Assembly: GCA_031412355.1 (NCBI GenBank)
Contig: JANOCR010000254.1
Coordinates: 1-22,623, forward strand
Source of the DNA: JAENVT01 sp031412355
GTDB taxonomy: Bacteria > Actinomycetota > Acidimicrobiia > Acidimicrobiales > Ilumatobacteraceae
DNA: 22,623 bases
Direction of reading: 5' to 3'
Below the pieces are notes generated by a model that saw nothing but the letters and a program-made list of their open reading frames with translations, had not been told where the DNA came from and did not search any database. Shown here one piece after another: positions 22,523 to 22,623 of this stretch (positions within the stretch are counted from its first letter, which is position 1; each line of letters starts with the position of its first letter). A program made the translations under genes and the position numbers.

Positions 22523-22623
22523 TCAGATCATTGCAGCCGTGCAGCCGTTGGCGCTCTGGCCACCGACGAGCTCGACAGTCAGGACGCCGCCGGGGCTCAG
22601 AACCCAGTTGGACGACACCGAAC
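22523..22623 (-). CDS. C-terminal fragment of an unidentified protein
   Basis: From the window edge the minus strand is open for 32 codons to TGA (22525-22523), ending in NGCTAAMI. Alternating hydrophobic residues (GVLTVELVGG) suggest beta strands, and a Cys lies near the end. The family is not recognisable from this length. The hairpin 24 bases beyond its stop, with a U-tract on this strand, supports a real gene ending here. Confidence 0.55.
   Translation of the reverse strand, partial: SVSSNWVLSPGGVLTVELVGGQSANGCTAAMI

Overview
The window is high-GC bacterial chromosome, densely packed with genes. It most likely comes from an actinomycete, and Acidimicrobiia is my best guess. The reasons are the TAP-type lipoprotein hydrolase, crotonyl-CoA carboxylase/reductase, GTG starts, leaderless-looking promoters and a type IV pilus cluster in a Gram-positive-type background. 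The taxonomic call is inference. I see no CRISPR array, insertion sequence, integrase or prophage gene, and no gene-free stretch longer than 300 bases.

Positions 1-6630 hold a minus-strand block. In transcription order it runs: ABC exporter, rmuC, xseA, xseB, a class II aldolase/adducin-type protein and a polyprenyl diphosphate synthase. From xseA to the synthase the genes overlap or lie 9-17 bases apart, so they are probably one operon. The C-terminus of an unknown plus-strand gene overlaps the end of the synthase gene. Positions 6692-8182 encode a secreted TAP-like alpha/beta-hydrolase lipoprotein.

Positions 8225-10906 form a small-RNA and nucleic-acid section. It contains tRNA-Ser(CGA), a plus-strand PATAN/DUF4388-like protein with a proline-rich tail, tadA, tRNA-Ser(GGA), the 4.5S SRP RNA (ffs) between short direct repeats, and a PolA-type 5'-3' exonuclease.

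Positions 10969-20308 are a type IV pilus locus. A long coiled-coil protein leads into pilB, pilC and three minor pilins (PilV-, PilW- and PilX-like). Prepilin peptidase pilD is convergent with these, and pilT is divergent from pilD. PilB and PilT should power extension and retraction, PilC is the membrane platform, PilD processes the prepilins, and the minor pilins probably form the tip. No major pilin and no PilM/N/O are present. The coiled-coil protein and the PATAN-like protein share a short motif beside a Pro-rich region and are the best candidates for undescribed pilus-associated parts.

Positions 20322-22445 hold a DUF429 protein that seems to lack the family's acidic residues. After it comes ccr, preceded by three 11-bp tandem repeats and a perfect dyad that overlaps its predicted -10 box. 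A hairpin terminator separates ccr from the end of an unknown minus-strand gene at the window edge.
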